From contig NC_084923.1 of assembly GCF_958298935.1 (NCBI RefSeq), positions 35,990,501 through 36,054,500 of the forward strand: 64,000 bases of DNA. The letters run 5' to 3'. Below the pieces are notes generated by a model. The model ran no database searches and was not told the origin of the DNA. It saw only the letters and a list, made by a program, of their open reading frames with translations. Position numbers and translations under genes: made by a program. Origin of the DNA: Phragmites australis (taxonomy: Eukaryota; Streptophyta; Magnoliopsida; Poales; Poaceae). Below are positions 33,851-46,095 of the stretch, in pieces (position 1 is the stretch's first letter; each line of letters opens with the position of its first letter).

Positions 33851-35611
33851 CTCTTTCATGCTCATCATTGCACACATTCTTCTTTAGTGAACGAAGGATC
33901 GGAGGGTGACGCGGGCGTGATCGAGGGTGATCCGTATTTCATTGCTATGAATTGTGATCAAGCTGAGCAACAAGGAAAGCATCTAAGCATACTCATCCCA
34001 TTACTTTGGATCATATGTTGTGTCAAATTGATAAGTTATGCTATACGTATGTGTTGCATGATGGCTAGTTAAATATCAAGTTTTAGGAGTAGATCCTAAT
34101 TGTTGTATTACCCTTCCTTGGTATTGTTATCTCTTGATCCATTGTAGCTCTGGATATAGCACTCAATGGTCTAACTTAAAATAAATATGTTATGCTTAGC
34201 AAGGCTTAGGTCATCGGTAGAAGTCGAGCGGTGGTTCAACCATCATTCGCGAGCTTAGGGCTTACTCTTATTTCACAAATACAATGATGATGATGATGGG
34301 ATGTGTAAGTCAGTGAGGATGAGACGAGATTCAGGCAAGCAATAGGAATGGCTCGAGAAGGGAATCTCGGATGCTATAGGCTTACTTGAATCGATTAAGC
34401 ACTGACAATTGTTGTACTTGGCTTTAGCACTTTCCACACTTACCACATGTTGATATAATGGTAGATAAGCCGAATAACTTTTATAGATGTGACCTTTTGG
34501 CTTGTTGTCCTATGGTGTTATTGGCATAATAGGCTTATAGAGGTAACGTCGTAAAGGTGTTGTGGGCATAATAGGCTTATAGAGGTATCTAGTATGCCCG
34601 GGGAGTAGTTTTAGCTACCTCTACACCTTTACACATAACTAGGGTGCTCCGAAAGTAGCCCTAGTGGACCTCCGCACCTATAGGTGCATGTTCAAATGGT
34701 CGGGGCTCAATTGAAAAAGGTTGACACGGGTACCCCTTTGTGTGCACTTTAGCGGGTGACACAAGCCGAATGGTCCTCGTGTCGTGTGGGTAAACATGTA
34801 CCCCCTGTAGGGTGTAAGATCAATTCAAATTACTGGGCTCTCGGTTATGAGTATGCTTCTGTCCATTTACATCAATCGTAGAGTTTCATTATTGGGATGT
34901 TGTGATGGAATGTTGGGACATAGCTGGTGATATTGATGAAGAGTTGATATGGTACAAGTTACAGCTTTGTTATGTTGATGATCTCAGGATACAAATGTGT
35001 TTTGGTTAGGTGTAGATGATTACACTTGAGTCCAAATCACTTTTGCATATGAAGTTACTTAACCTTTGCGGCTGAGTCCTTGCTAATTACCCATATGCAT
35101 TCTCCTTGGAGTTAGGCTATTTATAAGTGCCAATTATGGATTAAGTCTTGTGAGTACCATCGTACTCACATGCTTTGTTTGCTTTTTAGGTGATGAAACT
35201 TTAGTTTTTGGCTACTTTACGTCCACCGTTGTTGGCGACAAGAAGGAGTAGTGTCATTCTACTCGTTTGTTGATTATTTTGGGGGTGGCGCCTTAGGGAA
35301 AATGGCGCTACCCATCTTTTGTCATCATGTAACTTATTCCACTGCATAACTACTCTAACAAATGTTCGGGTTATGTATTGTTTTTGTAAAGTTTAATCTA
35401 CTTAAAGAATTGTAACTTAATTTAATTATGCGCTCTTTATTATGTGTTGTGATCATGTGCTTGTTGTAAAGGCATGTGTTTCGATCCTGGAAGTAAACAT
35501 ATGCCGGGACTATTGGAATGATATTCCAGTTAATTATTGTGGGCATGATTATGGAAAATGATCATCCTAATGATTAGCTCGAATACTATTTGGACGGTTT
35601 CCCACAATTTT

Positions 35612-38600
35612 TTAGATTGAAGTTGATTAAATTATGAGCATATTTTAAGTATATTTAATTAGCATTACAAGGGTTGCTTTCTAGGCACCCACATAGCCAC
35701 GTCATGAGGTAGAAACTACCCTTGGTCCCGCATGGGACACGGTTCTACACCTCTTGAAGTTAAACTGATGCTACCATATTCTTAACCTTAATTCCTTTTC
35801 TTTCCTCTATTAAGAACAGAATATACTACACTTGATTTTCATGGGGCAGAAGAGGACTGACACACCTCAGAAACCACAAGCACAGAGGATGCTAACACTA
35901 GAGGTCACCCCCGCACAAGATGGGGCGAATAGGAGCCCAAGCCCGCACCCATCATCCTCCTCCAGCAGTAGCGAAAGCCAGTATCACAGCCCGAGCCCTG
36001 TTCCGTGCAAGTGGGAGAGCCAACGTCAGGCAAGTAGTGAAGAATACAATCTCACTAAAAAGGTATTGATATGAGTCAATGCATTTTATAGTTCTTGAAT
36101 ACAGGAATATTTTTTTTGTTTATGTCAACTCCACTTGTTTTCTATCTAGATGGAGGAAGTGCACTCTCTAAGCCAGACAACTAGTAGTGGTGCACGAGCC
36201 CAAAAGCCAAGGTCACAAACACTGTGGTCGACGGACAAGGTTACCGTCATAGGAATCGATGTTGACAGCCTGCCTATGGAAGAAAAGGCCTTGAATAGAT
36301 TTCGGAGGGTTGCAGGGCTCAGTGTTCTGGAGAGGTACCAATAACGGCTAAATTCGATGGCCTCAGTGATGAAGCTAAGAGAAACTTGTTCGATAATGTC
36401 ATCAAGGAGTATCTGAAATACCCTAGAAACAAGAGTGAGCATCAAACGATCGCCGCAGTCAATGCAACAATAAAAGCGATCGCAAAACTTTACCAAAACT
36501 TTAAGAGCAAGCTTGTTAATCGTGTCTTGGCTAAAGGGGTGGCACCCTTCGAGATCTACAAGCACTTGAAAGAGGAATATTAGGATGCTTTTGTGTAGAT
36601 GAAGATCTCAGAGTAGATCAAAAAGGAGAGTGAGGAGAAGAAGCAAATTCGGGCTAGGAACAAGCACACACAGGACTGGCGCAACCGGTTACATGGGGAA
36701 AAGGGTGAAATAGCAGGCAAAGGATGAAAAGTCAGCTAAAGAAGGCCGCGAGAATCCTTGGTTGCATTTCCCTGGACGATCCTGGTCATATTTACGTGCA
36801 AGGGGTGAGTTGTTTAAAAGCAGAGAAATCACATTTAGAAATGGCGAAACCTAGTCAGTCGCAGAAAAAGTAAAATGAAAAGGCAGCTGAAGCTAACCAA
36901 GGATCTTTCACCGTGGTCAGGGAACATGATGTTCTCTTAGCAGCACTGGGAAACCCGGAGTACCCAGGTCGAGTGTGAGGTGTATCAAGTTCCCAGGACT
37001 AGAAATACGGCTTTCCTAAAGACCTTGGAATGTACAAGAAGAGAAAGAGGTTGGGTGCAGTGGACGTGGATGCATTGACACAGGACATTAGCCAAAAAGT
37101 TTATGCAAACATCATGCAAATGCTTGCAGCACAGGGAATAGAGATTACCATCCCAGCGGAAGTAAGCCCTGAAACTGCAAGGAAGATTAGATACGCCTCC
37201 AAGGAGGTCGATCAACATGTAGCTGCTACCATGACTGAATCAGATACTATTGACCTGCTAGAAGAGTCCACACCCTGCAACCTTGTAATCACGCCTGGTG
37301 GTTATCTCATCGAGGTCATAAGGGGCCAGGTGCTTCTAAATGTTTGTATCTTACATGCGGTCCCGATACGTGCTGGCTATGCTATGTTTACGGTGGATAT
37401 GGTACATAGCAATGCCAATGATCACGTGTTGGAGCCCCCCCCCCCCCAATAATGAAGTCACAATGCTAGGTGAAGCTCTTCGACAAAGGATCCAGTGGAA
37501 GAGGGGCGACATCATGGTCTCCAATGCATCCCAGTCTGGACGTGCTTCAAGTGCACCACCACTATGCCCCTCACTTCTAGAGAAGACAGCTTCACTATCT
37601 TCTCCTCCTCCAAAGAATCCGGCTTCACGGCCTCCTCCTCCATATCCAACAACCTCGCTTCCAGCTTTAATGTTGTCTCCCCTAAAGAACCCAAAGAAGA
37701 AGGAAAAGGAGGCCAAGAAGAAATGCTCTAAAAAGTACATACCGAAGAGGTTGAAGGCCATTGTATCAGCAAAGAAGTCCATGAACATCAGAGCAACATG
37801 GACTAGTGCCCAACAAAATTCAAATATGGGAAGCCCTTGCTGACGATAGATGACCTAACAAGAGCGGGACAAGCATATGTCGACTGCATAATTACTACAT
37901 GCAGACTTCTAGAGAGATCAATGCTCAAGCCATAGTCATACAGTACAAATGACAACACTTCTTAAAAGATGACGGATACTTCCTTGTGGGTTTCAATAAC
38001 TTATACGACCTCTTCAACCTTGATCATTATTACGGATCTTCACATTGTAAGTCCCTTGAAACTGGACATTCATTTATTAGTATCACTAATTCTTGGATCT
38101 AACTATATTTTTATTTGTAGGCACTTGATCAAAGAAACAAGGAGCCCCTTGAATTCCTTGACCTTGAGTCCATTACAATCTCGGTTATCCAACTTCACCC
38201 TAACTACACTATAGACTATGTGGCCAAGGTAATGCAACATTATTCCAAATTGGACTACCTATTGGGCGCCCACAACACTGGTGGTTATTGGATCTTACTG
38301 GTCATTTGCCTTAAGTAGAACTTGGTGTGGTACCTCGACTCATCAAGACCAATAGTACCAAAAGAAAAACCTAGAGAGCATGATTACAGTGATGTAAAAT
38401 GACTCCTGGACGTGTAAGTTCTGTCTGGCTTAGTTTATATATTTAACTTTTCTAGCATTAAAATGTTCCCTAAGTGATCCCTCTTTATGCGGAGCTTTGG
38501 GCAAGGACATTTGAGCTGATCCTAACTACAACGCGATAGACGGCCACAGACTGACACACAAGATCGGGTTCGCGGTAAGTGCTACCAAACATATGTACCT

Positions 38601-38790
38601 TTGAGCTTTTTTCCTTTCGATCTAAACATAAATTTTCTTTTCCCTGGTGCCACTAACAACCACGGGATAACGTCTGTGGATTCTATGTTGCATGGAAGAC
38701 CATTTGTTATATGAGCTATGAAAGACCATGATCTATATATAAGCCTTAAACACTTCAATTCGCCTTGTAACTACGAATTAACTTGGCGAA
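35612..38790 (+). pseudogene. CACTA 1 second gene: TNPA-like plus Ulp1 domain
   Basis: Blocks in order: a Ser/Pro-rich start (35,832, after ATTTTC; SPSPHPSSSSSSSESQ), a probable intron (about 36,063-36,150), then the plant Ptta/En/Spm transposase-type block (NLFDNVIKEYLKYPRNKSE, FKSKLVNRVLAKGVAPF, EIYKHLKEEY), a block with EHDVLLAALGNPEYPGRV and MYKKRKRLGAV, and a C-terminal Ulp1/SUMO-protease-like domain (VAKVMQHYSKLDYLLGAHN, WILLVICLK, WYLDSSRP, NVCGFYVAWKTICYM). The protease His of the usual GGHW motif is Tyr (38,286-38,288), while the Cys (38,675-38,677) is kept. Stops at 36,581 and several later places make it a pseudogene. Proteins of this type bind subterminal repeats in active CACTA elements. 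Confidence 0.78.
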
Positions 38791-38799
38791 GAAACTAAC

Positions 38800-39592
38800 A
38801 GGTAATCAAGAGGAGCCTAGCAAGAATAAGTTAGGGCTCGTGTTTGCATGCATGAGTGGTGATCGTGCAATGCCTTCGGATTGGGTGGTAACTGAACTAA
38901 TTTCTACACCAATCTAAAGAGGTCGAGTGCACCCCTCGCCCTATCTAAAACGGGCCATTGTTCCCTCTAAAAAAATAAAACAAGCCCTTTTAATTAAACT
39001 AGAGAAATACTATGCAGATTTGACCCATAAGCAGGGATTTCAATTTCGTTTTATAATTTTTTTCATTCACCGACAAAAGGACCGAAATTCATAAAATTTT
39101 GGTTATTTTTCGTCCTCTGTTATGACAAGCTAAATTTTGGTTTTATAATTCATAAAAATTCGTCAAAAATTTGATCCTTGCCCATAAGACAAGCTTGTTT
39201 CAGAAGGCACTCACCGTTTGCTCTTCGAGAATGCTGGTGCTAGGATTTCCGAAAGGCAGTTTGCTCCCAAGTAGTCCTAGGTACTACCATGACATACCGT
39301 ATTATGAGCCACATTTAGACAAGGGGGTCCATTTGGTTCTGATCATCAAATAAAGGAGTGCACTTTGATTTGTTTAGGAAATAGCATAGTGCAAACAGTG
39401 TTTTGTGTGAAGATTAATTTTGAAACAAACAACTCCCACTAGGCTTTGTTGGACCATTTAGTTGTTAAAGAAGTAGGAAAGTAGAATACACGAGGAACAG
39501 TGTGGCCTTGCCTTTTGCCTTGTCCTTTTACAATCTGTTTTGCTTCTTTTAGACACCATTTAAATTTGATGAAAATTCCCACAAAAATAATT
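38800..39592. other. Sequence between the two CACTA elements
   Basis: No gene or GTGACGGGT-type terminal array was found here, so the right end of CACTA 1 is missing or decayed. AT-rich sequence with GGTTTTATAATTCATAAAA-like inverted stretches around 39,040-39,170. Confidence 0.45.
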
Positions 39593-39724
39593 GTGCAAGT
39601 GACATTTAGGATTATACATAATAATCACTACTATAGAAATGATTTAGTTGAACGCTCTGTGCAAGTGACATTTAGGATTATACATAATAATCACTACTAT
39701 AGAAATAATTTAGTTGAACGCTCT
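39593..39724. repeat. 66-bp tandem duplication across a CACTA end
   Basis: A 66-bp unit (39,593-39,658) is repeated at 39,659-39,724 with one substitution. Each unit holds about 33 bp of flanking DNA plus about 33 bp of CACTA terminus starting CACTACTATAGAAAT, so the element has two left ends 66 bp apart (39,626 and 39,692). Confidence 0.95.
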
Positions 39725-39725
39725 T

Positions 39726-40045
39726 GTTCAGACGGTTCTATGGAGCCGTTTGTGCAAATATTATCACGGAGGGCTCTAAAAAAGAACAGTCTGTAATGAC
39801 GATGAGACACGTTCGGAAATGGTAGGACGCTTTTACAGACGGTTCCTGTTTGGAACCATCTATAGTATTAAGATAGACGGCTCGTATTTGGAGCTGTCGG
39901 TAATAAAAAAAAATACAAACGGCTCCAAATAGGAACCTCGGTAAAATTAATATAGACAGATTCAAATACGAGCTGTCTGAGAAAATGGATAGGGGAGGTG
40001 GGACACTTTAGTACAGACGGCTCCAAACATAAAGCCGTTTACACC
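39726..40045. repeat. Left subterminal array of CACTA 2
   Basis: About eight copies of AGACGGCTC / GAGCCGTCT-type motifs in both orientations, such as ACAGACGGTTCCTGTTTGG and GACGGCTCGTATTTGGAG. These are candidate binding sites of the element's own TNPA-like protein. Confidence 0.85.
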
Positions 40046-40699
40046 ATCCCTTACCTCCAGATCAAACCATTACAGTGCAGAGCAGTGAAGGACACAGTGC
40101 GCAACTTTTGGAGGAAGAGGTCAATGATTTTGACCAAAAAAATGTTAGATTTTGGTGAAAACTTGAAGATTTATTGGCGTTCGTTACTCTAAGGTAAGCA
40201 TTATGTTCTAATTTAGTTTAGATGGTCTAGATTTTATTTGGAGAGCTAGCTAGACCTAGATCTAGATCTAGATTTTTTCCATGATGACATAGTATTGTTC
40301 TATTCATTGATGATGTAGATTTATATTCTAATTTTTTCTTGAGAGATCAGCTATATCTACATCCAGATTTAGATTTTTTTTCATGATGATCTAGAATATA
40401 TTAATTGTTCTAGGTATAAATGATGCTCAAAGCATAGATCAAGATTTAATTATGTGTTACTATAAATGGCTAGTTTTAATCTAGTGTTCTAGATAAATAT
40501 TTGCCCTTATTTTTAGGTATTCATGTATATAATATACTATTAATTATTAATTATTTTTGAAATAATATTCATTTGTATGGTTCATTCATGCATGCATGCA
40601 CGGTAGGTTCATTTTTTTGACAAAAAGTTTGGTTGCTCTCTTTTATTAGGTTAATTTGACATTAATTTACTTTGTACATTTTAAATGGATTGTGGCTAG

Positions 40700-43600
40700 A
40701 TGTACAGTTCTCGTACGAACCAAAGGTACATTGATGGTGTGACAGCTTTTCTGGCAGCTGTCGAGGAGGATCATTTGGAGAAGGGTGTTGCATTTATATA
40801 TTGTTCTTGTTATGACTATAGAAACAAAATATCCTTTCTTAGACATAATGCAATCCTAAAGATCCAAACACACTTGATTATTAGGTGCTTGAACCCAAAC
40901 TACACGTGTTGGACCAAACATGGTGAAGAGCCGAATGTGTTACATGACGACGTTGGTATCATCGAAGAACTCGAAGTCAACGTAAGAAGAGAAGATGACA
41001 AGGAATTTGATACATATGATGATGATTGTGGTGGTGTAGACGACAATGATAAGTTGGATCAGATGTTGTGTGATGTAGATGTGAACTTAAGTACTCAGAA
41101 AGACTTTAACATGTTCATGTGCTTGATTGAGGACTCGGAGAAACCGTTGTTCCCTAGATACAAACCGGAATACACTAAGTTATCATTCATGCATGAACTG
41201 CTTAAATTGAAAGCAAGCGATGGTTGGTCAGACAAGAGTTTCACGGCGCTATTAGAACTCTTATCGGACATGCTTCTAGATGGAAACGAGCTGCCTAAAA
41301 GCACATACGAAGCAAAGCAGATTCTTTATCCATTGGGGATGGATGTAGAAAGGATGCATGCACACCCGAATGACTTTATCCTCTACCGTAAAGATCTATC
41401 TGACTTGCATTCATGTCTAGTGTGCAAAGCATCTCGATACAAGCATAAGAGTCAATCAGACAACGGCGAGGTGAAGAAAGGAATTCATGCTAAGGTGGTG
41501 TGGTATCTGCCTATAATTATGTGTCTTCAGCATTTGTTTGCGAATTGAAAAGAGGCCAAATTGTTGTGCTGGCACTCAGAGGTCTGCAAGCAAGATGAAG
41601 AGCTAAGGCACCCTGCTGATTCTCCCCAGTGGAGAAACATCTACACGATCTTCGATGACTTTAGTGTAGAACTGAGGAATAAAAGGTTTGCTTTGAGCAC
41701 GAATGGGATGAATCCTTTTGGGAACATGGGCAGCAAGCATAGCACTTGGCCAGTTGTTCTCAGTATTTACAACCAACCTTCTTGGTTGTGTACGAAGCAG
41801 AAGTACTTGATGATGTCGCTGTTTATCGAAGGCCCGAAACAACCTAAGAACGATATTGATGTATACCTAAGACCATTAATGGAAGATCTAAAAGCATTAT
41901 GGATCGAAGGGGCGCAAGTATGGGATGCGTACGAAAGAGAGAATTTCACCCTATGCGCCTTATGTTCTGCACGATCAATGATTTGCTTGTACTACGTAAC
42001 CTTTCAGGCCAGAGTAAACAAGTAGACACAGTGTGCGCTCATTGCTTAGATGGTACCGCGAGTATGTGGCTGCCCCACTCACATAAAATGGTGTTCATGC
42101 ACCACCGTAGGTTCCTTAACAGGTATCACCGGTACCGCAATATGAAGGAACAATTCGACGGGACAAGGGAGAGATATTTATGTCCAAGGCACTACAATGG
42201 TCAAGAGGTGCACGATGTGGTTAAAGATCTCGATGTTGTGTTTGGAAAGGGGAGTAAAAAATCTAAGGATGTCGGTGGCATGTGGAAGAAGAGATTAATA
42301 TTATGGGAGCTACTGTATTGGCAGCACCTTGAAGTTCACCACTATATCAACATCATGCATGTAGAGAAGAATGTGTGTGAAAGCCTGATTGGTCTTTTAC
42401 TTAATATTCCAGGCAAGAACAAGGGCGGCCTCAATGCATGGCTTGAATTGTTTGATATGAAGATTAGGCCTGAGTTGGCACCTGAGCCCTCCAAAAAAGG
42501 TATAACAAGGCTTCCTCCTGCTTGCTATAATCTGAAAAAGGCCGAGAGAACCGAACTATGTTAGTGCTTGCATGGTGTGAAAGTTCAGTCTGGTTACTCC
42601 GCCAACATCTCAAAACTTTTTTTGATATAACATTTGAAATTAGTTAGCATGAAATCCCATGATTGTCATGTGTTGATGACACAGATGCATCCTATTGTAA
42701 TCCGAAATATCCAGCTGACCTATCTTCAAGATACAATCACCAAGCTATGTTATTTTTTCAACATAATTTCTCAGAAGGTCATAGATCCCAAAGTACTTGA
42801 TGTTTTACAAGCCGATGTGGTGAAGACACTAGTTCATCTTGAGATGTACTTTCCTCCGTCATTTTTTGATATCATGGTACATGTAATCATTCACCTCGTG
42901 AGAGAGATAAAAGTATGTGGCCTAGTATTCCTCTGTTAGATGTACCCATTTGAGAGGTACATGAGAATTCTCAATTAGTTACACAACTGAAGAGGTAGTC
43001 GAGTTCTACATCGATTACATGGAGCAACTCAAACCAATAGGTGTGCCCATGTCTCGCCATGAGTGGAGACTGGATGGGAAGGGGACCATAGGTAGGAAAT
43101 CAATCATTGCTAACTTTACCACATTATCTAAAGCTCATTTCATGGTCTTGCAACATATGACTGAAGTATCCTCGCATATCGACATGCATAAAGGACATGC
43201 TACGTGGAGAGAATTTAGGCCGCACGGAGGCTTGGATCACAAAATAGTACAACCGTAGCTTCAACAACTAGTTAGTAGTACGATTCAGTAATAGTAGTTC
43301 AACAGAGGACAACATTGACAGGTTGGTAAGATGGCCAAGTCACACAGATGTGAAATTTGAAGCATATGACATAAATGGGTACACGTTTATACCAGAGCAC
43401 GGGATAGTAAGAGCACGGTACAGAATAGCGGTGTGCGTGTAGATATCTTCCAATACAAAAGTGGGGTATGTGTGTACTATGGGTACATAGCGGAGATTTG
43501 GGAACTTGACTATGTATGTTTCAAGATATCCCTCTTTCAGTGCCGTTAGGTCGCACTCTCAAGTGTTAAGGTAGATAAGTACGGAATGACTACTATCGAT

Positions 43601-43838
43601 CTCAAACATGCCACATACAAAGACAAACAATTTGTACTCGCTAAACAAGTTGTCCAAGTCTTCTATGTACAAGACCCAACAAATCCAAAGCTTCATATAG
43701 TCATTCAGGGAAAAAGAAGGATTATCGTAATTGAGAATATCATGGACGAATAAGAGTACTATAAATTTGATGAGTACCCTCTTGGAGATGGCTTTGCCCT
43801 TAACAAAGAACAACTTCCGACCATCAAGAAGGGCTGAT
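40700..43838 (+). pseudogene. CACTA 2 transposase (TNP2/TNPD type), broken
   Basis: The ATG at 40,700 opens a 282-codon stretch with the transposase-associated domain (MYSSRTNQRYIDGVTAFL, ending near YTCWTKHGEEPN), an acidic linker and the start of the TNP2 domain (SDKSFTALLELLSDMLLDG). A TGA at 41,546-41,548 is in frame; the same frame continues (RHPADSPQWRNIYTIF, GMNPFGNMGSKHSTWPVVLS, NDIDVYLRPLMEDLKALW). A one-base shift near 41,960 is followed by FCTINDLLVLRNLSGQSK, CAHCLDG and VEKNVCESLIG (to 42,564), then the DUF4218-type block (MKSHDCHVLMTQMHPIVIRN; MYPFERYMRILN) and a DUF4216-type block up to about 43,838. It is better preserved than the CACTA 1 copy. Confidence 0.88.
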
Positions 43839-44770
43839 TGTTAAAGATGTATGATGTTATTCGATTGTTATATACCTATATATTGCAATGTAACATGTTA
43901 AATTTGATCTCATTACTTTAGAGTTTATATGAATTAGTTATGAATTTTGCTAGTTGTATTCAGTTTTAAAATATGTAAATGGGACCTACGCCATGTGATA
44001 ATACACATTAAACAAAAATTTACATAAAAGTTCCATCTCATTTGGAGTTTGTATGAATTAGATATGAATTTTACAAATTAAAATGAATTGTCTAGAAAAT
44101 TACTAGCTCAGAAGTTTTGTAAATGGAACCATCTATACTATTTATTATATAGACGGTTGTTTTTTTAAACGCCTGTACTATTAATTTCCAAACAATAGAC
44201 TAAAATTAGAAAATTCATAACAAATTAATACGAATTCCAAATGAGATGATATTTTTATGTAAATTTTTGGTTTAATGTGTACTATCAAATGGTGTTAATA
44301 TCAACAAGTACAAATAAGAGTACAATTAAATTTGATTACTTCCCTCTCTCAGACGGCAACGACCTTAATGAAGAATAGCTTCCAAGACCAATAGCATGTT
44401 TAGTGTTGATGTAAATTTTGGGTTATAGTAACATGAATGAGATCTACACCATTTGATAGTACACATTAAACCATAAATTTACATAAAAATTTCATCTCAT
44501 TTGGAGTTCATATGAATTATTTATAAATTTTGCAAGTTTTAGTGATTTGTTTGGAAAATCAATAGTACAAATGGGCTATTATTTTGAACTGTATGTAACT
44601 TTAGTACAGACGGCTATGTGTAACGAGCCATCTATAATAATATCAGTACAGACGGCTATGTATAACGAGACATCTGTACACATAATATTAGTCCAGATGG
44701 TTTGTTAGACAGAGCTGTCTGTACTAATATTAGTACAGACGGCTCGAACTTATGACATGTCTATAGTAAG
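43838..44770. repeat. Internal repeats of CACTA 2 before second promoter
   Basis: A ~60-bp module (ACATTAAACCATAAATTTAC..ATCTCATTTGGAGTTCATA) occurs forward near 44,007 and 44,462 and inverted near 44,225. A decayed repeat of the transposase tail (43,760-43,835) lies at 44,320-44,400. Then four to six ACAGACGGCT-type motifs fill 44,590-44,770, ending just before a TATA box. The internal array mirrors that of CACTA 1. Confidence 0.8.
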
Positions 44771-44775
44771 GTAGG

Positions 44776-44783
44776 TATAAATA
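44776..44783 (+). promoter_or_regulatory. TATA box of the CACTA 2 second gene
   Basis: TATAAATA stands directly after the internal array of ACAGACGGCT motifs. A GC-rich, pyrimidine-rich leader (CTCCTCCTTGGCGAC style) follows to about 45,105, where CCACCGGTAAGCCC looks like a splice donor. Confidence 0.6.
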
Positions 44784-46095
44784 CCGTTCAACCCAAACTG
44801 CCACCAAGTTCTTTCCTAAATCTTAGCCGCCTCTTCTCCCTTACGATTACAATGACTACGCTCCTCCTTGGCGACATCCCCGGCGACCGCGCTCCTCCCC
44901 AATGACTCCTCCCTGGTTGACGACAGTGTCCTCCCTCCTCGGTGGCCCCCCTCCCCGACGACTCCTCAGCTGATGACAGCGGCCTCCCCAACACGGCGGC
45001 CCCCTCCCAGTGACCTCCCTCCCCGGCTCTCCTCCATCCCCAGCGGCCTCCCTCCCCTTCCCTGCCCAGACGCCGTCCACTTCGCTTCTAGCCACCGGTA
45101 AGCCCTTCATGCTACTATTGACCTGCCTTCGCGCGGCTTCATTTGATTTGTTGGGTTAACTCTATGGGACAAGCTAGAAACAAAAACTAGAATTTAAGCC
45201 TTTAGAAGATGGCTTGGTGAAGAAAAATGCTCTGTGATGATCCTTTGCACTGAAATTGGGTTAGTTGACGAAGTACAATAGTTGTAGACCTAAGCTTTTC
45301 TCTGATACTTTGATCGGCATAGGTAGTACTGGAGATTGGGCTTAAGCCTTCTGTGGTTAGTTCTTGTATGCCAATTTTTTTAGGCTCTGTTGTTCTTGGT
45401 ACTTAGCCTATTTGTTGTAATCTCTAGGCATGTGCTGCTATAGCTCTTGATTGATAACAGAAAGAGCAATAGAATTTGTTGGTTGTGTAATTGCAATTTT
45501 TTCCTGGTGGTCTGTTGCTCAGTTAGATTTCGATGCTGCTAGAACTTGTTTCTCCTTTTCAGTGATTGAAAATTAGAATAGCAGCTCTATCTAGAGAGAA
45601 AGTTGGTAATTTCAGAGAATTCTTTTTCAGGTTCTACATCTAGTTGTGATCTTAGTTTTCTTATCCAATTTGTGATGTGTATATTGGACAATTAGGTTGC
45701 AAAACTTTATTGTTCTAGGGCCAGTTATTAAGGAATATCTGAGAGCAATTAGTTTCAACCTTGCATTGTTTAGTTTATTTCATACATGATGGATGTTGTC
45801 TTTCTGATGAGCTGATAGCACATTCTTGCAAGATCATGTTCAATCTTTTTATGATGTACTGCTCTTGTAGCTTTATTTATGGAATATTGTTATCCATGCT
45901 CTATTTATCTCTTTTTATAGAACATACAACACTTGTTTTTTGAATGTGTTGGAGCTAAAGTAATTTGGAGCTTAATATATAGAAAAATGTTTCTCTATAA
46001 CTTCTCTAAATACTCATTCTTTAAATAATAGCAATAACAAACTTGTACTATTATAATAAGTTCCTAATAAGTATACAACTTTTACTATTTTGAAG

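Larger units (their letters stand above)
21634..35606 (+). mobile_element. Solo LTR (~3.25 kb) split by a nested Copia
   Basis: The element starts TGTTACGTCC (21,634) and ends GGTTTCCCACA (35,606). The flanks carry a perfect 5-bp target duplication ATTTT (21,629-21,633 and 35,607-35,611). Without the Copia insertion it measures about 3.25 kb. It is homologous along its length to the LTR at 48,257-51,142: both share the TNAGCAT-rich start, AAGCATCTAAGCATACTC, GGTAGAAGTCGAGC, a hairpin around GTGAGTA..TACTCA, and the end. No gag or pol of its own is present, so it is best read as a solo LTR of a long-LTR retrotransposon. Short arrays of CCGGAGGTTC-type motifs lie at 22,540-22,990. Confidence 0.85.
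14658..38800 (+). mobile_element. CACTA transposon 1, split by nested insertions
   Basis: The left end is probably CATTACGTGAAAAACGG at 14,658, one transition away from a CACTA start, followed at once by GTGACGGGT-type subterminal repeats (14,690-15,110). Then come a TNP2-type transposase pseudogene (15.5-18.8 kb), a second repeat array (18,955-19,260), a promoter-like region with a (CT)n run, and sequence up to 21,628. After the nested LTR element ends at 35,606 the second gene of a CACTA element continues (35.8-38.8 kb). The same gene order occurs in the complete CACTA at 39.6-48.2 kb. That both halves belong to one element is inferred from order and orientation. The right terminal repeats were not found. 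Confidence 0.6.

Noticed and set aside
44788..45110. GC-rich frames on both strands (Pro/Gly/Arg-rich)
   Set aside because: They lie in the leader of the CACTA 2 second gene and do not resemble any protein.
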